This document shows positions 1 to 7,686 of a DNA stretch of 64,000 nucleotides, in pieces. The position numbers were made by a program, and so were the translations under genes. How positions within the stretch are numbered: the first letter of the stretch is position 1; every line of letters begins with the position of its first letter. This stretch comes from Bacteroidales bacterium (GTDB taxonomy: Bacteria > Bacteroidota > Bacteroidia > Bacteroidales > Tenuifilaceae): assembly GCA_003818205.1 (NCBI GenBank), contig RPRQ01000005.1:54517-118516 (forward strand). Direction: 5' to 3'. Below the pieces are notes generated by a model. That model saw nothing but the letters and a program-made list of their open reading frames with translations, did no database searches and was not told the origin of the DNA.

Positions 1-936
1 TGGTTTTCTCCAAAGGCCTGATTCAGCAGGGAATGGAGGACGCTTAGTTGGCATACCGCGCTTACCCTCGATTGATTGCATTAGAGCAGTCTCCTCACCG
101 CAAACAAATGCTCCAGCACCTTCCTTTACATAGATATCAAGATTAAACCCTTCGATTCCGCAAATATTGTTGCCTAAGTAACCTCTTTGTCTTGCTTGTT
201 CCAGCGCAATGTTTAGGCGTTTAATGGCAAGAGGATACTCTGCTCGACAATATATAACTCCATGATTTGCTCCTATTGCATATCCTCCAATTATCATTCC
301 TTCGAGCACTGCATGTGGATCGCCTTCGAGCAATGAGCGGTCCATGAAGGCTCCAGGGTCGCCTTCATCGGCATTGCAGATAATATATTTGTCGTCAGAA
401 TTATTGTTTCGGGCAAATCGCCACTTCATGCCGGTGGCAAAACCTCCACCTCCACGACCTCGTAAGCCCGAATCTAAAACAGTTTGGATTACTGCTTCGT
501 AAGGAATTTTATCCGAGGCAATTCTCTTAATGGCTTTGTAACCATCGCGGGCTTCGTACTCCTCTATGCTTTCGGGGTCGATGTAGCCGCAATTGCGAAG
601 GGCAATTTTAACCTGTCCTTCAAAGTAGCCTTTATCAGGAGTATCAAAAAGGTCTGTTTTGACCACGTACTCCTTGATTGGGTTGAGCCCGATGACATGC
701 TGCTGAAGAATTTCAGTGGCTTTATCCTCGGTAACATCACCGTATATGAATGAACCAGTCTCATCAATAACCTCTACCAACGGTTCTCGGTAGCACATTC
801 CGATGCAGCTAGTTTTTTTAAGTTCAAATTCAAGTTTATCAGCCTCTTTCAGGGCTTTGATTTTATTATAAACCTTATTGGCTCCAGCAGCGATTCCGCA
901 GCTGCCTAAACCTACTATAACTTTTGTCTGTGCCAT
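1..936 (-). CDS. hydB: HydB/NuoF-like NADH-binding subunit of bifurcating hydrogenase, partial
   Basis: The first 312 residues are visible; the gene runs off the left edge. Residues 1-90 form a thioredoxin-like [2Fe-2S] ferredoxin domain with Cys13, Cys44 and Cys48; I see only three cysteines, as the usual first one is a glycine. From about residue 110 it is NuoF-like, with the glycine-rich GLRGRGGGGFATG and NADEGDPGAF motifs of the FMN/NADH fold. An N-terminal ferredoxin domain fused to NuoF is typical of HydB in electron-bifurcating [FeFe] hydrogenases (HydABC), which couple NADH and reduced ferredoxin to H2. It lies about 100 bp downstream of the hydC-like gene on the same strand, and hydA would be expected past the edge. 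A NADP-reducing hydrogenase (HndC) or a formate dehydrogenase partner is the alternative. The start is the ATG at 936. Confidence 0.88.
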   Translation of the reverse strand, partial: MAQTKVIVGLGSCGIAAGANKVYNKIKALKEADKLEFELKKTSCIGMCYREPLVEVIDETGSFIYGDVTEDKATEILQQHVIGLNPIKEYVVKTDLFDTPDKGYFEGQVKIALRNCGYIDPESIEEYEARDGYKAIKRIASDKIPYEAVIQTVLDSGLRGRGGGGFATGMKWRFARNNNSDDKYIICNADEGDPGAFMDRSLLEGDPHAVLEGMIIGGYAIGANHGVIYCRAEYPLAIKRLNIALEQARQRGYLGNNICGIEGFNLDIYVKEGAGAFVCGEETALMQSIEGKRGMPTKRPPFPAESGLWRKP

Positions 937-950
937 TAATGTTTTTTTTA

Positions 951-981
951 GAAGTCAGAAGTCAGAAGTCAGAAGTCAGAA
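951..981. repeat. Heptanucleotide tandem repeat (GAAGTCA)n
   Basis: There are 4.4 perfect copies of a 7-bp unit in the short spacer between hydC and hydB, just upstream of the hydB start codon. Other arrays with a 7-bp period but different sequence occur at 18771-18789, 18924-18994 and 20492-20545. Confidence 0.9.
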
Positions 982-1033
982 TGAAGGCTGACTCCTTAAA
1001 TATTATTAATCCTTTCTACTTGATTCTGATTTC

Positions 1034-1561
1034 TTAATTCTTATTTCCATCCTTTATCTTAATATCTTTTATGATTTTAACTGAAGATGCGCCAGTTAGT
1101 TTGCCGTAGGCCTCATCGCCAATCATCATAACCGGTGCAAGCGAACAGCATCCTAGGCAAGCAACCGATTCGAGGGTAAAAAGTCTATCCTCTGTTGTTT
1201 CTCCATCCTTAACATTAAGGGCCTCCTTGATTGCATCAGAGATTGCATCGGCATTTTGAACGTGACAGGCAGTTCCATGGCATACTTTTATAATATGTTT
1301 GCCAACAGGATTAAGCCTGAACTGCGAGTAAAATGTTGCTACGCCATACATATCGCTCAGCTGTATTCCTGAAACCTTTGATATCTTTTCGAATGCTTCG
1401 CGGGGGATATACCCAAATATTTCTTGAGCACCTTGAAGAAGAGGAATTAAGCTTCCTTTTTTCCCTTGATACTTAGCAAGTAAAGGTTCCAATAGAATGA
1501 CATCTATGACATCTCCTTTAGTTTTTACTTGAGGTTCGGATTGGAGTCGTTGTATTCGCAT
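1034..1561 (-). CDS. hydC: HydC/NuoE-like [2Fe-2S] subunit
   Basis: This 175-residue protein of the NuoE/24-kDa thioredoxin-like [2Fe-2S] family carries the four cluster ligands Cys94 and Cys99 (VCHGTACH) and Cys135 and Cys139 (CLGCC). The N-terminal helical bundle precedes the conserved GVATFYSQF stretch. In HydABC hydrogenases this subunit passes electrons between the flavin subunit and the H-cluster subunit. It is first in a minus-strand operon with the hydB-like gene about 100 bp downstream. A perfect 10-bp dyad lies 36 bp upstream of the start. It could equally be the E subunit of an NADH-linked formate dehydrogenase; the fused HydB next door favours hydrogenase. Confidence 0.88.
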   Translation of the reverse strand: MRIQRLQSEPQVKTKGDVIDVILLEPLLAKYQGKKGSLIPLLQGAQEIFGYIPREAFEKISKVSGIQLSDMYGVATFYSQFRLNPVGKHIIKVCHGTACHVQNADAISDAIKEALNVKDGETTEDRLFTLESVACLGCCSLAPVMMIGDEAYGKLTGASSVKIIKDIKIKDGNKN

Positions 1562-1596
1562 TGATTTAAAATTAGTTGCATGTTAAGTAATAAAAA

Positions 1597-1622
1597 ACGA
1601 TATGTAAAAATATACATATCGT
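1597..1622. promoter_or_regulatory. Perfect inverted repeat upstream of hydC (candidate operator)
   Basis: Arms ACGATATGTA and TACATATCGT are separated by 6 nt (AAAATA), 36 bp upstream of the hydC start. The position and 10-6-10 geometry suit a dimeric regulator site. It does not match the textbook Rex or Fnr consensus. There is no U-tract directly after it, so a terminator is less likely. Confidence 0.45.
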
Positions 1623-1716
1623 CTTAAACCTTTGATATTCCTTGTAAAAATATTTTTTAATCTTGATATACTCGCTATATGCATGGTTAAAAAATAAAAA
1701 AATTATTGAGAAAAAT

Positions 1717-1751
1717 AATCTGTCAGGCTGTGGTGAGCAGCCCGACAGATT
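1717..1751 (-). terminator. Rho-independent terminator of gdhA
   Basis: A hairpin with 14-nt arms (AATCTGTCaGGCTG / CAGCCcGACAGATT) lies 20 bp downstream of the gdhA stop. It is followed on the minus strand by a T-rich run. One wobble pair interrupts the stem. Confidence 0.75.
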
Positions 1752-1771
1752 CTACTAAAACTTATATATAA

Positions 1772-3127
1772 CTAAACAGCTCCTTGGTCAATCATTGAGT
1801 TTGCTACTTTAACGAAACCACCGATGTTTGCTCCATCAACGTAGTTGATATAACCATCCTCTTTTGTACCATATTTCTTACAGGTTTCATGAATGTCTTT
1901 CATGATCTGATGTAAACGAGCATCAACCTCTTCTCGTGTCCATGATAAGCGAAGTGAGTTCTGTGACATTTCAAGACCTGATGTTGCAACGCCACCAGCA
2001 TTAGCAGCCTTCCCTGGGCCGAATAAAATCTTATTCTTAATGTAAACCTCAACAGCATCAGGAGTAGATGGCATGTTCGCTCCTTCAGAAACGCAGTAGC
2101 AACCATTCTTAACAAGAATCTTAGCCTCTTCACCGTTGATTTCGTTTTGTGTTGCGCTTGGTAAAGCAACATCGCACTTAATACCCCATGGACGCTCATT
2201 TGGGAAATAATCGCAACCAAATTTATCGGCATACTCTTTAATACGTCCGCGCTTTTCGTTCTTTAGATACATAACGAATTTTAGTTTCTCAGCATCGATA
2301 CCTTTTGGGTCATATATAAATCCTTCAGAATCGGAAAGGGTTACGCATTTTCCACCAAACTCATTTACTTTTTCAACGGTGTACTGAGCAACGTTTCCTG
2401 AACCAGAAACAGTAACTATTTTACCTTTGAAACTCTCGCCGCGAGTTTTAAGCATCTCCTGTGCGAAATATACGTTGCCATAACCAGTTGCCTCAGGACG
2501 AATTAATGAACCACCCCAAAGTCTGCCTTTACCAGTTAAAACGCCAGTGAACTCGTTACGGATACGTTTGTATTGACCAAACATATAACCAATCTCACGA
2601 CCACCAACTCCTATATCACCAGCAGGAACGTCGGTATCAGGACCGATGTGGCGTTGAAGTTCTGTCATAAAACTTTGGCAGAAACGCATTACCTCTTTAT
2701 CTGATTTTCCTTTTGGGTCAAAGTCTGAACCACCTTTACCACCGCCCATAGGAAGAGTTGTCAAACTGTTTTTGAAAACTTGCTCGAAAGCTAAGAATTT
2801 CAAAATTCCAAGGTTAACGGTTGGGTGGAAACGTAGACCACCTTTATATGGACCAATGGCACTGTTCATTTCAATACGATAACCACGGTTAATCTGGATT
2901 TCTCCTTTATCATCAATCCAAGGCACCCTAAATATTATTGTTCTTTCGGGTTCTGTAATTCTTTCAAGAATTTTTTCATTATAGTATATAGGGTGCTCTT
3001 CCATGTAAGGCATTATACTTTCGATAACTTCCCTTACAGCCTGATGAAACTCAAGTTCAGAAGGATTTTTAGCCACTACTTGGGCCATGAACTTGTTAAC
3101 TTTTTGCTCAATAGCTTCATTTTTCAT
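1772..3127 (-). CDS. gdhA: NADP-specific glutamate dehydrogenase
   Basis: This 451-residue protein has the full length of hexameric class I GDH. It catalyses reductive amination of 2-oxoglutarate with NADPH and ammonium, a main ammonium-assimilation route in Bacteroidota. Visible signatures are the substrate-binding KGGLRFHP segment, the catalytic-lysine motif PMGGGKGGSDFDPKG, the DVPAGDIGVGGREIG segment and a Rossmann glycine motif VSGSGNVAQY. The C-terminal region ANAGGVATSGLEMSQNS is typical of the family. It stands alone with its own terminator. NADP specificity is inferred from overall similarity to the 450-residue NADP clade, not from a tested residue. Confidence 0.95.
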   Translation of the reverse strand: MKNEAIEQKVNKFMAQVVAKNPSELEFHQAVREVIESIMPYMEEHPIYYNEKILERITEPERTIIFRVPWIDDKGEIQINRGYRIEMNSAIGPYKGGLRFHPTVNLGILKFLAFEQVFKNSLTTLPMGGGKGGSDFDPKGKSDKEVMRFCQSFMTELQRHIGPDTDVPAGDIGVGGREIGYMFGQYKRIRNEFTGVLTGKGRLWGGSLIRPEATGYGNVYFAQEMLKTRGESFKGKIVTVSGSGNVAQYTVEKVNEFGGKCVTLSDSEGFIYDPKGIDAEKLKFVMYLKNEKRGRIKEYADKFGCDYFPNERPWGIKCDVALPSATQNEINGEEAKILVKNGCYCVSEGANMPSTPDAVEVYIKNKILFGPGKAANAGGVATSGLEMSQNSLRLSWTREEVDARLHQIMKDIHETCKKYGTKEDGYINYVDGANIGGFVKVANSMIDQGAV

Positions 3128-3529
3128 GATGAAATGTTTTAGTTAAAAGTTGTATTGTTAAAGTGAATGTTGTTTTGAAATTTCAGTTGAAAGTTATTGT
3201 AAAAAATAAACGAGACAATGAAAGTCATTAAAATACAGTTATGTACCGATGTCGATGTTAGGCGATATACGTAAATAGTCTCCGAGTTTTACTTAAAGTC
3301 ATTTTTTAGGTTGATGATGATAAAAAATGGAATTAACTTGAAACGTTTTGAAAGGTGTTGGATAGAATATTGGATTGGGCAGGTAGGATTGATGGAATAA
3401 TGGAATGATGGAATAATGCTTGCTGCTTATTAGCTTATTTAGGTTAAGCCCCAACATTTCAATATTCCAACATTCCAGCAAGAATTAAGATAGTTCAAGT
3501 TGTAGTGATAATAATTTATATCTACCGCC
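3128..3529. repeat. Intergenic spacer with iterated TGGAAT/ATTCCA repeat
   Basis: The spacer separates the divergent gdhA and the receiver/PEP-synthase-like gene, so it should hold both promoters. Bases 3360-3482 are built of many short TGGAATGATGGAAT-like units on both strands (for example ATGGAATAATGGAATGATGG and CATTCCAGCA). The same kind of sequence forms the interior of the MITE-like elements at 10930-11152 and 62173-62420, but I see no terminal inverted repeat here. A 60-codon frame inside the repeat (3299-3481, minus) is not credible as a gene. Confidence 0.6.
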
Positions 3530-6500
3530 ATGACTCAGAAACCTGTTGCGAATCCCGAAGATTTTTACAAGTTGCTAGCTCAAAGCAAGGAGAGGCTAAA
3601 GGAGTTGGCTGCAATCAATCAGGCAATTGCCATTACCAAAGAAGGTAAATCGATACAGGACACATTACATCAGCTATGTCTTATCCTTCCCGATGCATGG
3701 CAATACCCTGAGCATACCATTGTTCATATCAAGTACGGTCAGTATGAATTTCAGACATCGGGGTTTAGAGTAACTCCATGGTGTCAAAAGCAGGAATTCG
3801 AAACCATTGACGGTGATTTTGGGTTCATAGAGGTTTATTATACCCGTGAGTTCCCTATTGAACACGAAGGTCCTTTTTTAAAGGAGGAGCGAGACTTAAT
3901 TGTAAATATCACAAATATTCTAAGTGGGTATCTGAATAGTATCAAAGGTAAGGATATTATTAAAGAGGTTAGGATTAGTCCAAGACGTAAACCTGATGGT
4001 GAGGCTCCTGCGAGCAAACAGCTCCTCCAACGATTTATTAATCAACATAATCTAGATAGGGATATTTACCACGATCTGATGCCGTTTAAGGTCAAGGAAA
4101 TTTTGCTTATTTCAACCCTTTACGATGCATATAGCATTGAGAAGGAGGATCGTCTAACCGATAATATTTTGGGAGAGTATTCAAAGTTGAGCCTTTCGAG
4201 TGTACCTAGGATCACGGGGGTGTCAAATCTCGATGAAGCGCTTGAGAAACTCGATGAAAAGTATTTCAACATGATCATCATCATGATGGGGGCTGATACG
4301 CATACCCCGCTCGAGATGAGCAAGCGTATTAAAAGTGAATATAACTACATCCCCTTATACCTATTGGTGAACAATAGCATCATCGTAAACGAGATGGAGA
4401 AAAACCCCGTTGCCATTGCTAGTGTCGATAAGGTTTTTGTTTGGAATGGCGACCCAAAGGTATTCTTCACCATGATTAAGCTGTTAGAGGATAGGGTAAA
4501 TGTTGAAAACGATACACGCATTGCGCTAACTAGGGTTATTCTGCTCGTTGAGGATTCCCCAAAATACTATTCCCGTTACCTGCCGTTACTTTACAGCAGT
4601 GTACTTGAGCAGACCAAGCGAATTATAGAAGATGTTAGTACTGATGATCTTTACAAGGTATTAAGGATTAGGATCAGGCCAAAAATCATTCTTGCAGGGA
4701 CCTATGAAGAGGCTATCGATATTTTTACTCGGTACAAAAACTACATGCTGTGCCTTATATCCGATGTTAAGTTTTATAAAAACAATATACTTGATGAGAA
4801 TGCAGGGGGTCAATTAGTTTCACATGTCCGAAAAGAACTTCCAAATCTACCCATTATTATTCAATCGTACGAGCAGGGAAAGGAGGAGATGGCCAATAAC
4901 CTATCTGCGGCTTTTCTTAACAAGAATTCGGAGATTCTGATGCAGGAGATAAAGAGTTTTTTGAGTAATTTTCTAGGGTTTGGCGATTTTGTTTTTAGGG
5001 ACTCCTTGGGAAATCCTCTGAGTATTGCTTCATCAATGGAGGAGTTTGAGCGAGCGCTAAGGGTAATCCCCGACGATAGCCTTTTATACCATTCTCAGAA
5101 AAACCACTTTTCTATGTGGCTAGCAGCCCGAGGCGAAATTCAAGTGGCAAGGATAATTCACCCCTCAACCATCGACGATTTTTCGGGTCCAGATGAGATA
5201 CGTGAATACCTTCTTATCACGTTAAAGAAATATCGACAGGAGAAACGAAGAGGTAAAATTGTTGGCTTTGATACAGAATGGGAGGTAGATGAAAGTAATA
5301 TTGTAAGCCTTGCCGAAGGCTCATTTGGGGGTAAGGGGCGTGGGCTATCATTTATTAATACGTTGATTTATACTTTTGATGTATCGCAGTACACACCTAA
5401 TATCAACCTCCGAACACCTCGTACATCAATAATTGGTACAAATGAGTACGAATGCTTTATGATGCGAAATAGCTTGTACGAGAAGGTTTTTGCATCGACG
5501 AGTTACCTTCAGATTCAAAAACACTTTCTCGATGCAGATCTCTCTGAACAACTGAAGATAAGACTTGACAGGCTTTTGCAAATATACCATAGACCATTGG
5601 CTGTGCGTTCATCGGGATTGCTTGAGGATTCAATTATGCAACCCTTTGCAGGAATTTTCGAAACCTATATAATACCGAATAACCACCCCGACAAGCATGT
5701 GCGATTGAAGCAGGCTATGGATGCCATTAAACTTGTTTACGCCTCGGTTTTCTCTGATACCGCTAGGGGGTATATAAAAGCTATCAACTATAAAATTGAG
5801 GATGAGCGTATGGCGGTTATTGTGCAGGAGGTGGTTGGGAATACCTTTGGAAACTATTACTATCCGCATATCAGCGGTGTGGCTCAATCGTATAATTACT
5901 ACCCATTCGGTCATATCCAACCCGATGATGGCTTTGCCAATATAGCGGTAGGGCTAGGGAAATACGTTGTTGAAGGTGAGCGAGCATATCGGTTTTGCCC
6001 CAAATATCCAACCCTAATAAACTACTCAAACACCGATTTAATCAAGAATTCACAGGTTGACTTTTTTGCGGTTGACCTGACAAAGCATAATATCAATCTC
6101 CTCGAAGGCGATGAGGCAGGGCTTGCGAGGCTTAATATGTATGAGTCGGAGCAGCATGGAACTTTAAAACACTGCGTTTCGGTTTTTAACCCTGAGAATA
6201 ACTCATTAACCCCAGGGTTAAGCCAATCGGGGCCAAGGGTGGTTAACTTTGCGAATATTCTAAAGTATAATTACATACCGTTGGCTCAATCAATTCAGGT
6301 GGTGCTCGATGTTGTAAAAGAAGCATTAGGGGTTGCCTGTGAAATTGAGTTTGCAGTTGATTTGAATCGGGATACGAACTATAAATCTTCCTTCTTCCTT
6401 TTACAGATAAAGCCAATGCTCGGGAATACCCAGGATTACAAGGTTGACCTTGATGCGATTGATATGAGCAAAGTGATACTACTATCCAAGAATGGCATGG

Positions 6501-6976
6501 GGAATGGCTATTTGAATAGTGTATCTGATATAGTTTTTATTAAGCGTGAGGCGTTTGATAAAACGATGACCTGCGAGATGGCTCTGGAATTGGATTCCAT
6601 TAATAGTAAATTAATTGCATTAAATCGACAATGCATACTCATTGGACCAGGACGATGGGGAAGCCGCGATAGGTGGATTGGCATTCCGGTTACTTGGCCT
6701 CAGATTTCGCAAGCGAAGATTATTGTGGAGACTAGTTTCGATGACTTTCCATTGGATGCCTCCTATGGCTCGCACTTCTTTCATAATGTTATTTCGATGA
6801 ACGTTGGCTACTGCTCAGTTCAGGATGGCGATTTGAAGGCCAAAATTGATTGGGATGTTTTAAATAGTTATCCTGTTGAAACCGAAACCAAATTCTTTAA
6901 GCATATTCATCTTCCGAAACCTTTGGTCGTAAGAATGGATGGGAGGCAGAGGTTGATAGTTGCGAGTATTGAGTAA
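3530..6976 (+). CDS. Receiver/GAF-like protein with PEP/pyruvate-binding (PPDK_N-like) domain
   Basis: This 1148-residue multidomain protein is usually labelled PEP synthase-like in Bacteroidota. Residues ~10-150 resemble a GAF/PAS sensor. Residues ~185-300 resemble a response-regulator receiver, and ~335-490 form a second, expanded receiver-like domain starting VILLVEDSPKYYSRYLP. Residues ~600-980 match the ATP-grasp nucleotide-binding half of PEP synthase/PPDK, with AVRSSGLLEDSIMQPFAGIF and later LIGPGRWGSRDRW. The phosphohistidine swivelling domain and the TIM-barrel PEP domain of true PEP synthases are absent, so PEP synthesis is unlikely; a signalling or phosphotransfer role is inferred. 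A paralog without the GAF region lies downstream (7687-10692). Confidence 0.75.
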   Translation: MTQKPVANPEDFYKLLAQSKERLKELAAINQAIAITKEGKSIQDTLHQLCLILPDAWQYPEHTIVHIKYGQYEFQTSGFRVTPWCQKQEFETIDGDFGFIEVYYTREFPIEHEGPFLKEERDLIVNITNILSGYLNSIKGKDIIKEVRISPRRKPDGEAPASKQLLQRFINQHNLDRDIYHDLMPFKVKEILLISTLYDAYSIEKEDRLTDNILGEYSKLSLSSVPRITGVSNLDEALEKLDEKYFNMIIIMMGADTHTPLEMSKRIKSEYNYIPLYLLVNNSIIVNEMEKNPVAIASVDKVFVWNGDPKVFFTMIKLLEDRVNVENDTRIALTRVILLVEDSPKYYSRYLPLLYSSVLEQTKRIIEDVSTDDLYKVLRIRIRPKIILAGTYEEAIDIFTRYKNYMLCLISDVKFYKNNILDENAGGQLVSHVRKELPNLPIIIQSYEQGKEEMANNLSAAFLNKNSEILMQEIKSFLSNFLGFGDFVFRDSLGNPLSIASSMEEFERALRVIPDDSLLYHSQKNHFSMWLAARGEIQVARIIHPSTIDDFSGPDEIREYLLITLKKYRQEKRRGKIVGFDTEWEVDESNIVSLAEGSFGGKGRGLSFINTLIYTFDVSQYTPNINLRTPRTSIIGTNEYECFMMRNSLYEKVFASTSYLQIQKHFLDADLSEQLKIRLDRLLQIYHRPLAVRSSGLLEDSIMQPFAGIFETYIIPNNHPDKHVRLKQAMDAIKLVYASVFSDTARGYIKAINYKIEDERMAVIVQEVVGNTFGNYYYPHISGVAQSYNYYPFGHIQPDDGFANIAVGLGKYVVEGERAYRFCPKYPTLINYSNTDLIKNSQVDFFAVDLTKHNINLLEGDEAGLARLNMYESEQHGTLKHCVSVFNPENNSLTPGLSQSGPRVVNFANILKYNYIPLAQSIQVVLDVVKEALGVACEIEFAVDLNRDTNYKSSFFLLQIKPMLGNTQDYKVDLDAIDMSKVILLSKNGMGNGYLNSVSDIVFIKREAFDKTMTCEMALELDSINSKLIALNRQCILIGPGRWGSRDRWIGIPVTWPQISQAKIIVETSFDDFPLDASYGSHFFHNVISMNVGYCSVQDGDLKAKIDWDVLNSYPVETETKFFKHIHLPKPLVVRMDGRQRLIVASIE

Positions 6977-6984
6977 ATAATATT

Positions 6985-7076
6985 CACCACATTAGACACA
7001 TTAGAACACAATAGAAAAGAATGACAAGAAGTAAATTTAACTATTTAACTAATGTGACCTATGTGCCTATTGTGGT
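6985..7076. repeat. Left ~92-bp direct repeat flanking GxxExxY gene
   Basis: It begins CACCACATTAGACACATTAG and ends CCTATGTGCCTATTGTGGTT. It is itself an imperfect inverted repeat (CCACATTAG... against ...CTATTGTGG). A close copy lies at 7531-7626 on the other side of the GxxExxY gene; the ends match best and the middles differ. Confidence 0.85.
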
Positions 7077-7101
7077 TTTTTGTAACCATTAAACAATAAA
7101 T

Positions 7102-7515
7102 ATGACACAGAAATACATAAATGATTTAACGCACTCAATAATTGGCTCTGCTATTGAAGTTCATAAAGAATTAGGTCCAGGTCTTTTAGAAAGTGTTTAT
7201 GAGAAATGCTTAGTGCATCTTTTGAAAGAAAAGGGATATTTGGTTGATGTTCAACAAAAGGTGCCGTTGATTTTTAGAGGATTGCATATTGATTGTGATT
7301 TAAGATTTGATATTTTGGTTGAGAGGTTGATTGTAGTTGAACTTAAAGCGGTTGAAGTGCTTTTACCTATTCATGAAGCACAGTTATTAACTTATTTAAA
7401 GTTGCTTGAAAAACCCAAAGGGATATTAATCAATTTTAATTGCACAAATATTTTCAAGGAAGGACAGAAAACATTAGTTGCAGATATTTATGCTAATCTT
7501 CCAAAAGGATACTAA
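7102..7515 (+). CDS. GxxExxY protein, PD-(D/E)XK nuclease-like
   Basis: This is a 137-residue member of the GxxExxY family (PDDEXK_3 type). The name-giving motif is GLLESVY at residues 27-33. A nuclease-like core follows: Asp70 in DLRFDIL, then Glu80-Leu-Lys82 in VVELKAV, which fits the D...ExK pattern of the PD-(D/E)XK fold. The family is widespread and often multicopy in Bacteroidota; its biological role is not established. This copy separates two large paralogous genes and is bounded by ~95-bp direct repeats, which suggests it arrived or moves as a cassette. There is no nearby transposase. Confidence 0.88.
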   Translation: MTQKYINDLTHSIIGSAIEVHKELGPGLLESVYEKCLVHLLKEKGYLVDVQQKVPLIFRGLHIDCDLRFDILVERLIVVELKAVEVLLPIHEAQLLTYLKLLEKPKGILINFNCTNIFKEGQKTLVADIYANLPKGY

Positions 7516-7530
7516 TGTGACTTAAAATTT

Positions 7531-7626
7531 CACCACATTAGACACAATAGAACACAATAGAGAAGAATTGAGATACTGAAATAGTATAATAATATAACTA
7601 GTGTGCCCTATGTGCCTATTGTGGTT
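7531..7626. repeat. Right ~96-bp direct repeat flanking GxxExxY gene, with extra partial copy
   Basis: It starts CACCACATTAGACACAATAG and ends CCTATGTGCCTATTGTGGTT, matching 6985-7076 at both ends. A further partial unit (TGTCCTATTGTGCCTAATGT, about 7634-7665) runs up to the start of the next gene. GTG-initiated translation through this repeat (from 7603) would give an artefactual N-terminal extension. Confidence 0.85.
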
Positions 7627-7686
7627 CAATATATTATGTGTCCTATTGTGCCTAATGTGGTTCAAATTAATAAAATCGAAATTGCC

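Noticed and set aside
484..767. Short frames opposite hydB on both strands
   Set aside because: They are shadows of the hydB coding frame, which is plainly NuoF-like over the same bases.
3299..3481. 60-codon minus-strand frame
   Set aside because: It lies within iterated TGGAAT repeat DNA and has no homologue I recognise; the peptide only reflects the repeat.
7603..7686. GTG-started 28-residue N-terminal extension of the second PPDK_N-like protein
   Set aside because: The extension is a translation of the TGTGCCTATTGTGG repeat; the ATG at 7687 gives the natural N-terminus.
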